Of a DNA stretch of 64,000 nt, positions 24,784 through 36,456 are shown piece after piece. The notes below the pieces were generated by a model. That model searched no databases and was not told the DNA's origin. It saw only the letters and a program-made list of their open reading frames with translations. The translations under genes were made by a program, and so were the position numbers. Position 1 is the stretch's first letter. Each line of letters begins with the position of its first letter. Source of the stretch: Trema orientale (lineage: Eukaryota; Streptophyta; Magnoliopsida; Rosales; Cannabaceae); NCBI GenBank assembly GCA_002914845.1, contig JXTC01000043.1, positions 116,142-180,141 on the forward strand, in the 5' to 3' direction.

Positions 24784-25043
24784 TCTGTGCTAATTGACCT
24801 TAATACTCACTGAAATTCGCTTTTGTATATATATCGTAGGAAGACTAAAATTCTCCTAGAACTGTAATCGTTCTTCTTCACCCATTCATCGAATCCGCCA
24901 TCTATGAATATGGAGAGAGAGAGAGTAGCAGTAAGGGGAGCTCGTAAGGAAGAAGATGGTTGATTAACAAACGACGTCGTTGGGTCAATATTTGTCTCGC
25001 TTTCAGAAACGTCGCCGTCTCTTTTGTCTTCCGTGATAAATGT
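24784..25043 (-). promoter_or_regulatory. Promoter remnant of the second glucosidase copy
   Basis: Collinear with 9,013-9,270, including the TATATATA run, the AG/CT tract and ACGACGTCG. It is cut off at 25,043 by inserted elements and resumes at about 26,092 (GCAACACACCACTTGTTG). Confidence 0.8.
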
Positions 25044-25810
25044 CAGGCTGTAAGACACGACAATACAGTCTAAATTCGAACGAAATTAACGAGTTTGGAT
25101 TTAGCTTAATTGTGTTAGATTAGAGATACTGACCCGTTTAATTAACGAGACGTGTTCGGGTTGAACCTGCTAACACAAAAAATGACATGTTTAGTAAACG
25201 AGTTGTGTCGTGTCAACCTGTTTATAAATGAGTCGTGTTCTGTCATAATTTTTGACTCGTTTATTATTTTTTAAAGAGAAATTTAGGTGGATGACCAATA
25301 TTTTAAATTTGATTAAGTAGATGTCCACTTTTTAAATTTTATAACTAAATGTCTAAATATATATATTTTTACACTTAGTAGATATGTTTATCCACTAATT
25401 TCAGTTACTGTATTAAAATGTACTGGGTATATAATTTTTTATACTTAATATATAAAATTTTAAACTTAGTATATAAACATATATATTGGACATTTTGTTA
25501 TAACATTTGATAAAGGGATATTTACTTAAATTTGGTCTAAAATTTGGTCATATTCTTATAAGGCCCTATTATTAAACGGGTCGTGTTCGGGTCATAGGTC
25601 GTAGGTCACATGTCATAGGTCAATATGACCTATTTAGTAAACAGATTACACGGGTTGTGTCATGTGAACCTGTTTATTAATGGATCATGTTTGTATCATA
25701 ATTTCTGACTCATTTATTTAATGGGTCGTGTTCAGATTTAGCATTTATATGTTGTACATGTACATCGATATGACACGAATACGATCCATGGATACTAATT
25801 GCCAACCCTA
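25044..25810. mobile_element. Repeat element rich in GGGTCGTGTTCGGGT motifs
   Basis: Absent from the other glucosidase copies, so inserted. It starts CAGGCTGTAAGACACGACAA and ends ATTGCCAACCCTA. It contains several diverged copies of a motif near AACGGGTCGTGTTCGGGT, a class common in plant non-autonomous DNA elements. It is itself split by a MITE (25,275-25,562). A target duplication was not resolved. Confidence 0.55.
25275..25562. mobile_element. MITE-like repeat, copy 1 of a two-copy family
   Basis: About 285 bases, GAGAAATTTAGGTG to GGTCATATTCTTATA, closely matching 56,157-56,444 throughout. The ends share an imperfect inverted motif, AGAAAT followed by TGACCAAAATTT. It sits inside the surrounding repeat element, so it is the younger insertion. 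Confidence 0.7.
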
Positions 25811-25818
25811 ACTGCAGC

Positions 25819-26091
25819 TAGAGGTGGCAATTCGAGCCGGCCCAACTTGTTGGCTAGGCTTGGGAATCTCAGCACGGTCCAACCCGTTTTTTTAGGGCCC
25901 ATTTTGGGCCCTTATTATTGTAATTTTTTTAAGGCCCAGAATTTTAGGCCCTTGTTGAAAAAAAAAAAACAGACAAAGTACAGGCCGGCCCGATCTTGGC
26001 CCATTTTGGAGCCTAATAGGCCAACGGGCCGGATCAAGCTTTATTTTTCCTTTTGCAAGCCAGCTGATCCGGCCCTATTTTGTCACCTCCA
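25819..26091. mobile_element. hAT-type MITE with 8-bp target duplication
   Basis: Ends are TAGAGGTGGCAA and TTGTCACCTCCA, an inverted pair typical of plant hAT elements. Flanks are ACTGCAGC (25,811-25,818) and ACTGCAAC (26,092-26,099), an 8-bp target duplication with one mismatch. Body of 273 bases, rich in GGCCC blocks, no coding capacity. Confidence 0.85.
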
Positions 26092-26259
26092 ACTGCAACA
26101 CACCACTTGTTGTTTATTCATTTTGAGCAACATGTAATGTACGTGTCGTTTTCTACGTATAACAGGGCATGTCATTTTTTTTTTTAATAATAAGGGCAAT
26201 GTCGTTAATATTCAAGGAAATTTGCTTATATATAATTATACTAGTTTATAAGGCATATG

Positions 26260-27543
26260 ACCCGTGTATATCATTGGACAATCTTAAGGCCCCATTTGCC
26301 ACAAAATTAGAAGTGTTCAAAATAACCGCAAAATCGCAGATTCCGTTTGATCTAGTACAAAGCACAGCGAACTAATGCAATTCTTTCTCTTAAATGACCA
26401 GTTATGGATTAGAAAATGTGAAAACCGACTTAGCCAATTCCGTTCTCAATTTTAGACAAATTCAATCGGTTTTAAATCGAACGGGCTACTAAGTTTGCAT
26501 ATATATTTTTAAATATATATATATGTATGCTAATAGTTATAAATTTAAGCTCATTCATTTTAATTGAGTAATAACTACTCTTAGCTCATTTAAGGCTATG
26601 TTACTTAATACTCTTATGATATTTTAGTCTTTGAGTCTTGTTGTTGTAATGTGTTTTAAGATTAAAGATTAAAATTTGCTCTTTAAATTCGATTAGATTG
26701 TGAAGTTGTAACTAAAATTTAAATTCGCTAAGACTTTCGATTTAGTTGTAACTTTTAACTACATTATGGTTGGTTTTATATTTGGACTCTATATTTTAGA
26801 TGGAGTATGATTATGATATGAGCTTTAGTTGATGTTGTATTAATTCAACATTTATAAGTTTTCAAACTGTGAAAACAGCCCAAACCAGCAGCAAAAATGT
26901 AGTTGCAGTATGGCCGATTTGAATCGACTAATTCAAACCGCATAGATTAGTGATTTGGTCAAACTGCACATTCGGATCGGATTGATTTCTAGATTGGCGA
27001 TTTAGACCGTCCATGAAACTTCTACACAAACTGGGTCATTTTGTTTCCATAACGATTAATAAATTAGAGTATTTATAAGAAATGGCCCCTTTTTTAGACA
27101 ATTTTAAAAAATGGCCAGTTTTCACACCTGATTGATAAATGGCTGATTTTATAATTTATTTTGATAAATGGTTGTTTTATTAAGTTGATATATTTTTTGT
27201 AAAATAAATCAATTTTGAAAAAGTATATATATTTTTCAAAAAATAAATCAATTTTTTAAAAAAAATATATTAAATTAAAAAAATTGATCAATATATTTTG
27301 ATATAATAAATATGAAAAACGGTCATTTTTCAAATAATTTTTAACTTTTGACTATTTTTTAACAATGTTTGAAAAACGATTATTTTGCAAATTAATTGGT
27401 TTAAGAAATGGTTCACAAGTTTGTTGCCTATATTTTTCAAGGCCCATATATGCAAGTATTAGAAGCTTTATTAACATTAACGAGAAAAGGAATCAGACTA
27501 GATATAATCTATATAACCTGGAAGAGATGGATCTTGAACATCG
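26260..27543. other. Gene-free AT-rich stretch
   Basis: Homology to the glucosidase promoter flank ends at about 26,258. Beyond it are paired AAACCG and CGGTTTTAAATCG motifs (26,420-27,000) and repeated AAATGGCC / ATAAATGGCTG motifs (27,080-27,180). These suggest decayed elements, but no ends could be fixed. Confidence 0.4.
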
Positions 27544-27544
27544 T

Positions 27545-27838
27545 TTTGTAAATGAAAATTCAGTTTGTAAATATGACACACTCAATTGAAAAACTCATTA
27601 ATAATGAATGAAAATGAGTTTGTAAATGAAAATTCAGTTTATAAATATGACACACTCAATTGAAAAATTCATTAATAATGAACGGAAATGAGTTTGTGAA
27701 CGGTGAACTACAGTAGTGTAAATGTCCTATTTGAAATGAGGATATGCATGATGAGATGAAGTTAGAAATGGCCCATTTAAATGAAGGTATGCATGATGAG
27801 ATGAAGTTACAAATGCCCAATTTGAAACGAGGATATAC
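27545..27838. repeat. Two short tandem duplications before a Helitron end
   Basis: A unit of about 74 bases holding AAATATGACACACTCAATTG is present twice (about 27,545-27,618 and 27,619-27,700). A second unit of about 50 bases holding GCATGATGAGATGAAGTTA is present twice at 27,745-27,838. Confidence 0.85.
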
Positions 27839-27873
27839 ATAATCAAATATGCTCACAAGTGGGAGAAACGAGA

Positions 27874-27903
27874 GTACGTGCCTAGGCACGTACCTCAAAC
27901 TAG
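27874..27903 (+). mobile_element. Helitron 3' terminus
   Basis: The perfect 20-base palindrome GTACGTGCCTAGGCACGTAC (27,874-27,893) is followed six bases later by CTAG and a host T, the structure of a Helitron 3' end. The element extends to the left; its 5' TC end was not identified, but the tandem duplications at 27,545-27,838 are probably internal. Confidence 0.7.
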
Positions 27904-29914
27904 TATAATTAATAAAATTCTATATACGGGCTCAACAATCAATTGAGTATATAATTTATTTACCTCTCTCCTTTTTGGTATCAGGAGTCATTATCAAAAC
28001 TCCTCGCAGTTCGCAGGCACTGCAACTCAATATTTGGATCTTTTGCTAATGATAATATTAAGCTAAAAGTGGGAAGAAGATCCTTTATATTTCAACTATA
28101 ACTCTTTATTTTAAATGATTTAAGGTGAATTTTCTACTGTTGCTCTGTTTTTTTTTTCCTAAAAAAAAAAATTTGGAGGCTACGTCGAAGAGAAAAAATG
28201 AAAATGCAAAGCAAAAGTATAGTTGGAGCAAGAAAGAAGAACTAATTAGTGCTTAAAATGATATTAGAGGGAAGGGGTATATCTTTTTCCTTTAACATTT
28301 TAATTACCAAGCCTAAAATACATTTTTTGTTCTATTTATAAGAGGGGGGAAAAAAGCTTAATGGATGTATTCTGTTAGAATTTTAAAAATGTTTCATATT
28401 ATAAGAACAAAGTGAGGCAAACAGTATATTTTAGGAGAGAAAGTGGAAAAAAAACCTTTTATCTTTTGAAAATTTGTACTTAATTTTGAAGGAGTAAGGA
28501 AATTGTATACCATGATTGTTAATTGATTAGGGGATAGTCATGGTCAATGCATTCTAAACTTGTTATGTAATTGATTGAAGGAAAGTCATACTTGATGCAT
28601 GATGCCTTGTTTTTCCCCCTTTTTTGGCTCAATTTTTGTGTTGATGCATTGGCTCACTTAACGCGTAGAGAAGTCTTTTTTTCTTGTTTGTTTTCTGGGT
28701 TCATTAGGAAATTCGTGTGACTTGTTATTGCTTATTGGGTTCATTAGGATTAATAATTTGTTTTGGGTGTAAGCTTTTTCGTCTTGATTGAATGGAGGTC
28801 ATAATTTACCTAATTAGTTTTTTTTTTAATAATTTTTTCTTATGAAATTGATACATGTACAATTATGATTCGAATGCTTAATTTGATAATTAGTTTATAC
28901 CTTTATGTATGTATTCCTGACCTTGTATTCCTGACCTTAATTTGATACTAGTTTATACATGTGAATTTTTTTTTATTGTTCTGTTTCAGCATCCATAACT
29001 TTACTCTGTGCCCTGTTCAACTTTTTTTTCTTTTATCTTTTTTATTTTTTGCTATTCCATAAAATGAAAATAATGTACATGGGGTTGGAGATTGGTTTCA
29101 AAGATGGGCTTCAAATCAATTACATGTATGTAGATAGGTATTGGGATAATCCTGTGGCATTGAAAGAGGGAGAGATCGGAAAAAAGGAGTAGTGTTTGGT
29201 TTAAAACATGCAACAAAGTGTTGAGATTGACCAAATATGATGATGTTTTGCTTAGTTTCAGCTGAACTAGTTTATAAATTAGTTAATTTTTCTGTTTTTT
29301 ATTTGTTTTAGTTTATTTTGCTTCAGTCTAAGTTGAAGAAATATTATTTGACTGATAAGATTAGTTGTCAAGAGAAAAAAATAGTTGTTCGATAAGAAGA
29401 AAACGAGGAAAAAAAAATAGGTTGAAAATTTTGATGTAGGGCCAACTTTTATTTCTCCTGCCCAAAATGGAGGGAAAAGAGGAAGGAAACTTTTTTATTA
29501 GTTTACAGAGTGGTTAATTTACTAAATTACCCATGCACACTTAACTTTGAATACTAATAACATAAAGGGTAAAATAGTCATTTTAAATTAAACTATTTCT
29601 CTTTTTTTTCTTACATACCAAATAATCACAGGGGAAAAATAATTTCATATTCCATCCTACACGTTTTTTTTCCTCATATTTTTATTCATCTCTACCAAAC
29701 ATACAATAGAGTGTTGGGATTGACCAAATGTGATGATATTTTGCTTAGTTTCAGCTGAACTAGTTTATAAATGAGTTAATTTTCTATTTTTTGTTTGTCT
29801 TCAGTCTAAGTTGAAGAAATATTATTGACTAACAAGATTAGTTATCATTATCTTCTTTGATAATCATGAAGAAACTTATCCAAGCATTGATGGATGATAT
29901 ACTACTTGGACCTA
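27904..29914. other. Gene-free stretch with one direct duplication
   Basis: No gene recognised. A segment of about 140-160 bases with GCTTAGTTTCAGCTGAACTA and GTCTAAGTTGAAGAAATATT occurs at about 29,212-29,372 and again at about 29,712-29,850 in the same orientation. Confidence 0.6.
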
Positions 29915-29917
29915 GAG

Positions 29918-30110
29918 GTGTCAAAATGGGCCCAGCCCGCCCAAAACGGGCTTGGAGGAAGAACGGGTTGGGTTGGACCGGCCCATTTAAGAAAGTGGGT
30001 CTGGTCGGGCCTGGCTCGGAATTTTAAAATGTAGCCCAACTCAGTCCGTAGGCTCGTCGGGCTTCTAGGCGGGGCGGGCCGGGCCGACCCGTTCTTAGCT
30101 TAATTTTAAA
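29918..30110 (+). mobile_element. hAT-type element fragment
   Basis: Starts TAGAGGTGTCAAAATGGGC and continues with GC-rich GGCCC/GGGCC blocks amid AT-rich DNA, like the complete element at 25,819. The matching right end was not found. Confidence 0.5.
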
Positions 30111-31440
30111 AATTTTAAAAAAAATCTGACAAAATGTGATTATTATTTTTATAATTAGTTAAAAATATTAGAACCTTAAAATAAAATTTATGAAAAAATA
30201 AATAATATGTTATGTTTTTTTCTGATTGATAAAAATTTAAAAATAATTAAATAAGCTAACAGTTACAGTATATAAGTAGAATAGTTGATAAAAAAAAAGT
30301 TTAAGTTTTGGAAAATTATTTAGAATTAGATTGAAATTTAAAAGTGTGAAAAAAAAAAGAATCAAAGAATGTATATTTATAAGTATTGGAAAAATTTTGT
30401 ATTTAAATTTATTTAAAAAAATGAAAAATAAAAACATTTATTTTTGGCTACTAGAGAGGGAAAAGGAAAGTTTATTGTACGCTTCGTTGCAATTTAAGGG
30501 TGTTGTTTACTAACAGCTCATCATCTTCCTTCCAATATGCTCATATATGTATACATGTTTGGCATAATATGATCTAGAGATTATTCTAGTACTATACTTT
30601 ATATGACATATATTTAATCATTGGAACATTGATGATTATCACCTCTCTATGTGGGTCTATTTAGTTGCAGTAGTATAATAGTAATGATAATGGTAATAGT
30701 AATTAGAATGAAATGGAAAAAGAATAATAATATAATTATGTGGTTTGATTGGAGTGGTGGAATCGGTAGCTGAATAAATATTCTTATGTTTAGTTAACGG
30801 TGGAAAAGAATGAAATTAGTTGTATAATGACAAAAATACCTTTAAGCATATAATGAATATTTTAAGTATTTTAAATTGCATTTATCATTAAATTATTTTA
30901 TTAATTAAGTTATTATTTTATTAAATTATTTTAAATTTATCATTATTTTATTAATTATTTTTTACTAATTAAATTATTATTTTATTAACTTATTTTACAA
31001 TTAGCATTATTTTATTAATTATTTTATATTAATTAAATAATTTTACATTTAGCATTATTTTATTTTTTTATTTTATTAATTAAAATATTATTTTATTAAT
31101 TTATTTTACATTTAACATTAAATTATTTTATCAATTGAATTATTATTTTATTAAATTATTTTATATTTAGCATTATTTTATTATTTTATTAATTAATTTG
31201 TTTAATCAAATGGTATTCTATTCCACTTTATTCCACGAGTGGAATAGAATTCCACCAAATTTCTTTCTAATAGAAAGATTTTTTCTATTTGGACTTTTTA
31301 ATCAAATAATAGAATTGAGTTTTTGGAATTGTTTCTATTCAATTCTTTTTAATATTGAATTTGATTATTATACAGAATGAAAAGGTGTCTACCATATCAA
31401 TACTAAAGTCCTACACATGAGGCAAACCGGTGGGTTTGGC
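30111..31440. repeat. AT-rich stretch with TTATTTTATTAATTA-type imperfect repeats
   Basis: From about 30,850 to 31,200 variants of TTATTTTATTAATTAAATTA recur many times. Flanks (30,650-30,850 and 31,200-31,375) are rich in GGAATAGAAT-like motifs of the sort seen in MITE ends. No gene. Confidence 0.6.
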
Positions 31441-31442
31441 TA

Positions 31443-31565
31443 AATGGATCATAGTTCAACATCAATTTTCTAATCTAATAAAATATGAAACAAATCAAAT
31501 CAAATGGATCATAGTTCAACATCAATTTTCTAATCTAATAAAATATGAAACAAATCAAATCAAAT
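31443..31565. repeat. Exact tandem duplication of about 61 bp
   Basis: The block from TGGATCATAGTTCAACATCA to CAAATCAAATCAAA is present twice in succession with no visible change, so it is recent or an assembly artefact. Confidence 0.9.
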
Positions 31566-31633
31566 AACAAAGCAAAAATACCTAATGTAAGAAAAATGCA
31601 AAAAAATACCACACAATCACACACACACATATC

Positions 31634-31636
<3 letters not shown>

Positions 31637-31681
<45 letters not shown>
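31637..31681. repeat. (AT)n microsatellite
   Basis: About 22 AT dinucleotides read directly. Confidence 0.95.
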
Positions 31682-31684
<3 letters not shown>

Positions 31685-32619
31685 AATTACCTTCTTCTTT
31701 TTAGCAGTAGTAGCATGAGTACCCTCTATCAGAAAGGACAAATTTTCATCTAGGCATTTCAACAAACAACTTGTGAGTGTGCTTTAGTGACACTATGATT
31801 GATATTATGTTCACACCAATCTTGAAATTTTGCAAAATTTTGAGAATTCCTTCAATCAAAGACAAAAACATCACAGAAATAGAGATTTTCGCCATTTATT
31901 GAACCAAAAATGCAGAGGAGATTTAGTTTCTCTTCTAGTGGCTGGCAAATAGAAACTATTTATTCTTCAACTAGAAGGCCATAACATAAATTTCATATTA
32001 ACTAAAAATACTAGAAAAGGAAAAAAACTATTACCATACCTTGGAAAGAGAAAAAAGCTCCGATTAGAGATCGAGAAGCTTCGATTTGGATTGGTATAGG
32101 AGAAGCTTTAATTATAAATTGGAGACAGAGAAGCTTTGATTACAGACCCGCGAGCTCTGACTAAAGACTGACGAAGCACCTCCTATTTGCACTGGTTACA
32201 GATCTAGACGATTTTCTTGCACCAAAAAGTGTGAGAAAACCCGTGAAAAGTCGAGGAAGATTGGATTTCATATTTCAATCTGGGTTTGGAAAGTTTGGTC
32301 TGAGTTATATTATGGTAGAATAGTCATTCTCTCTCCCAAAATTGGTAGGATTTATTAGTGAGGAGCTATATTTACACCCATAATTGGTATAAAAGACAAT
32401 CCTAATCTAAATTTAACCTCGTTTAAAAATTAGAAAAGTTGTATTGTCATTATAAGCACCCACTGTTATTCCAAAAATAGGTCTCACTATGTTGGGAAAA
32501 GCATGCCACTACCATAATTGATAGCAAAATAATAAATTTTTTCTCTTCTTTATGCGTCTAAAATGGGTTCATTACCAAATACCACAAAGCAATAATCTAT
32601 ATATCTATATATCTATATA
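31682..32619. other. Gene-free stretch
   Basis: No gene recognised. GAGAAGCTT-type motifs recur at about 32,060-32,140, and ATATCTAT repeats lie just before the Helitron start. Confidence 0.5.
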
Positions 32620-33319
32620 TCTATATATTAAGCCTGAAGCTCAAAACTCTGATAGCTTCTTTGATCACCATTTTATTTTAAAATTTTTAGAAAAATTCTA
32701 ATTTTTTCATGATATGATTGGTCCTATCATTATTTTTCTTTGCTATGATTGGTTGTAATATATACATGTATTATATAATATTATATTTAATTTAATATTA
32801 ATAATATCTTATAATAAATTTAGTTCATCGAATCGAACAAATGATTGTGCTACATTTGTCTCATCAAAATAAATATAGAGAGAGATAAAAACATAATTTA
32901 ATATTTTATAAAATATTATATTTAATTTAATATTAATGATTCCTTATATTAAATTTAGTTCATCGAACGTCAAAAAGTTGTGTTACATTCGTCTCATCAA
33001 AATAAATAAAGAGATAAATATATTTTTTGATGTTGAAATACATTGAACTTAACTATATCTTTGATCATTATTCTATTTTTAAAATTTTTAGAAAAATCCT
33101 AATTTTTTCATGATATGATTGGTCCTATCATTATTTTTCTTTGCTATGATTGGTTGTAATATATACATGTATTATATAATATTGTATTTAATTTAATATT
33201 AATGATANTATAGAGATAAATATATTTTTTAATGTTGAAATACATTAAACTTAACTATACATTAGGCTTAATGTATGCAATATTAATACAACTCGCGCAA
33301 AGCGCAGTATAACGACTAA
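32620..33319 (+). mobile_element. Non-autonomous Helitron-like element, about 0.7 kb
   Basis: Starts TCTATATATTAAGCC after a host A. Ends with a GC-rich hairpin (GCGC-AAA-GCGC, 33,295-33,305), ten further bases and CTAA followed by a host T. Internally, a block of about 145 bases with CATGATATGATTGGTCCTAT is repeated at 32,670-32,815 and 33,060-33,206, and a block with GTTCATCGAA is also repeated. No Rep/helicase coding is present. Confidence 0.65.
33208..33208. other. Ambiguous base (N)
   Basis: Single unresolved base inside the Helitron-like repeat; a second is at 39,066. Confidence 0.99.
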
Positions 33320-35280
33320 TTATAATATAAACCAAAGTACCACAATCAGTAAAGGACTAAATCAACCACAAATGGAATACAAATTTTTAGCGTGGAAAAT
33401 ACAAATGGGAAAGACTACAAGCAGCAAAGGAATAAATCAACTACAAACGGAACACAAATTTTTAGCGTAGAAAATACAAATGGAAAAGACTACGGGGATC
33501 GTAATCCACTTAACACACTAAAGAATTGCTATCATTTGGGTTTGTCGAAGTGAAAACATTGTTGATTGAAAGATGGTAAACTCTCTTTGCCTTTACCGAC
33601 AAAGATAGTAAGCTCGAATTAATCAGGTTTTAAAATGGAATAAAAGATCAAAGTGTGAATCTTCACTTAAAACTCATGCTTGGGATGACAGGATTGAAAT
33701 CCTTATACAATTGGCCAACTAGGTTTTAAATAATGATGAAACTTGGTATAGATTTTGGTCCGTGAACTAACATTGTCATGTGCCTTTAATTGTTTCTTCT
33801 TGAAGGAAGCCAAAATCTAGATTTGATATAGATATGGTCCGTACAACTTTGACTAAGATTATATATGAACTTTTCACCAACTGATGATGCTGGCACTGTG
33901 TGGTACCTGCTTATTTTCCTTCACAAATGATGTTTAGCATGAGTACTCAATCATAAATGATGTTTAGCATGAGTACTCAATGGCATACTAGAACGAATAG
34001 TAGTGGTACTGTGTATTTATGGGAAGTAGCAAGAGAGAGTAAATAAAGTAAGGAGAAAGACTAATAAACAAATAAGATTTTATGGAATTGTGGCAGCTTA
34101 CCTTTTTAGGTGAATATAGGACTATCTATAGTGGCTTTGTGGTCCCAAAAGTGCTAGAGTTTATGTCCACATGTCTCTGAAAAGACAGAAAAAAATCTCA
34201 TAGAAAAGAATCTCATCTGCCCATTTGTATGGACAAGAGCAAATAATTGGGTTAGGTGTTAGCCTTTCCATAGCTTGCGCTGCTTTTTATATGTTGAGGT
34301 AATGAGGTTGTTCATATTACTTGGTTGGATATGTGCCTTTTGCTTGGTGATCGTCCAACATGCTCGGCCACTTACTGCTGGTCTTTTACTATACGTGCTC
34401 AGTTAGTTCGTGCGAGTTGTAAAATCTAACCATGGTTTAGTTTTCCCATTCAGAGATTTAGCTTATCTTTGGCAGTATGACCAAGTTGTCCATCTTTTAA
34501 GAGTTGCTCAGTTCGTCCATACGAATTTTAACACTCGACTATGACCTGGTCTCCCATTGCGAACCTGGTCGGCCTTTCTTAATCCAACGAAGCCATTTGA
34601 CTTTCTAAAGGCCAATCAGGCTGTTTGGTCTCCCATATACTACTCGGCTTGTATCATGGTTGGTGTCGTTGGTCTCTATCTACGACGTGTCATTTCAGGT
34701 TCTAATTAAGGATCATGTGTCCTCTTCTGATTGGTTGGGAGAAAATAACCTCCAACATCTCTCCCTAAGTTCTTATGGTGAATTGCTCAAGATAGGAACT
34801 TTGTTGTACTCTGCTCAAACAATGAGGTAGCGTTCGCATCTGCTCGAAAAAGTTGTCCGACCTAACTTGATCAAAAATGTGACTTATCTTACATAGTTGA
34901 TCTGTACGAACTGCTCAGAGAAAATCTGCACGGTGTATGTCTTGAGCCAATTGGTTGAGTTGCTTTTCCCTTAGGAAGACGCGAGCATATCCTCGTATCT
35001 TATCTAGTCAGCTCGTGAGCTCTACGCGCCTTATCTTAGTCATCATTTAGTTGTTTGATCAATCCAATGGCTAAGGAATATTTCCGCTTTTTCCAAGGAA
35101 TGGGAAAGATCGCATTTTTAATGGTTTGAATTGCTGTTATCAATCTTCGAACTTGTGTCTTTAACTTTGATCAAATGGTTTTCATTATTTCTCGATATTA
35201 ACCTATAAATAAGCCTTTAAAACCCTTAAAAATTCTATTTTTCATTCTCTTCGTCATTCTGAAAGTTCAAATTTCTTTTT
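33320..35280. other. Gene-free stretch, possibly old retroelement DNA
   Basis: Near-duplicate segments at about 33,345-33,415 and 33,420-33,490 contain AAATTTTTAGCGTGGAAAAT or its variant. A less AT-rich patch with many CTCGG/TCGGTC motifs spans 34,330-35,060, followed by CCTATAAATAAGCC at about 35,201. This could be the promoter half of a decayed LTR, but neither end is clear. A 31-bp tandem duplication lies at about 33,925-33,978. Confidence 0.35.
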
Positions 35281-35284
35281 TTTT

Positions 35285-35470
35285 CCTCAAAATTTAATTT
35301 CTTTTTTTTAAAATGTGTCTTAACTAATGACCTCACTTAATATAAAAAAACGAAAACAATTCATGCATCCTCAAAACTGAATTCCGACTAATTACCTGAT
35401 CCCCACCCCATCCCTTGAGCCCCACCCCATCCCTTGAGCTAGCCTCGTCAGCTTTTCTCTCAAAATTCAA
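35285..35470 (-). mobile_element. SINE fragment related to the one at 55,474
   Basis: On the minus strand the 3' part reads AGTGAGGTCATTAGTTAAG and then an A-rich tail, matching the 3' part of the SINE at 55,474-55,650. The 5' part has GGCTAGCTCAAGGG, box-A like, and a 20-base tandem duplication (CCCCACCCCATCCCTTGAGC). No box B was found. Confidence 0.5.
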
Positions 35471-35711
35471 CCTTCTTTTTGTTCTCTTGCACACTTCGGG
35501 TATTCTTTTGGTTTAAAAGAAAAAGTAATTACTTGTTTCAGTTTCTATTTTTTATTTCATACAAAATTACCCCTTTTTTTAAATTTCTTTTTTTAAGGGA
35601 ATCATGCTTCTTTTATTGAATCTAAGAGAAATAATTACGTTTCAACTTTATATAAGAACAGAGAATTGGTTTTTTTTTTTTTTTTCTGTTTTTTCTTAGG
35701 AAAGTTAAAGA

Positions 35712-36067
35712 CCCCGTTTGTTTCGCCTATTTGAGTGTGTATTTGAATGGAAATTGTGGAATGGGTTATAATTGGAATGGAAGACATTTGAATGGAAAAA
35801 ATAGTAGAATGAGTTATAATTAGAATGAGAGTATTGGAATGGACCATTCAAAAATACCTCTTCCCCTCCATTCTCATCCAAGACACAAAAATCCATTCAA
35901 ATAGTTGATGTGACTGATGAACCATTTGAATCGAAAAACTAAATTGTTGAAACAAACACTCATTCCAAAAGACCATTTGAATGGAAAATTTAGAGTTATT
36001 GAAACAAACACCCATTCAAATAGATTTTCCATTCCAATGGAATGGAATGGGCGAACCAAACGGCCCA
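35712..36067. mobile_element. MITE upstream of the F-box gene
   Basis: The left end ACCCCGTTTGTTTCGCC and the reverse complement of the right end, GGGCCGTTTGGTTCGCC, form an imperfect terminal inverted repeat. The body is full of TTTGAATGGAA and TTCCATTC motifs. Such ends are common in plant PIF/Harbinger or hAT MITEs; the target duplication was not resolved. It ends about 70-80 bases before the likely F-box leader. Confidence 0.65.
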
Positions 36068-36139
36068 AAACCTTTTCTTTTAAAGTTGAAAAGCGTATTA
36101 TTATTAATATTGTTATTATTCTTATTATGAACAGATAAA

Positions 36140-36456
36140 AAGGAAAAGGAGAATAACGGAACGGAGAGGGAGCTCCTTCGGCTTCGACTCAGAGCGGGAT
36201 TAGAGAGACCGAGTTCACTGAGCTTCAGCCATAGCCATAGCCAAATCTGTGGTTCTCCTACGGTGAGTTAAACTTTTCTGTATTCTTTTATGTATTCAAA
36301 TTTTAAATCCTCTGTTCTTATTGCTTAAACGACCCTCAGCTCGAAACCCTAGATTTTGAGTATTTTATGGGCTGTTTCAATTGTGTTGTGTTTTATCTTG
36401 TTGGTATTTGTATTTGTAGGGTATACCATACTTCAAAATCTTCAATTTTGTTGAAC
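36140..36456 (+). promoter_or_regulatory. 5' leader of the F-box gene with one intron
   Basis: A purine-rich leader is followed by a strong splice donor (CG then GTGAGT, intron from 36,263) and an acceptor (TATTTGTAG, intron to 36,419). This makes a 157-base leader intron. The ATG at 36,367 lies inside the intron, so the first usable ATG in spliced RNA is 36,457. Confidence 0.65.

Noticed and set aside
36367..36456. N-terminal 30-codon extension of the F-box frame
   Set aside because: Lies almost wholly inside a leader intron with strong splice sites, so it is probably not translated.
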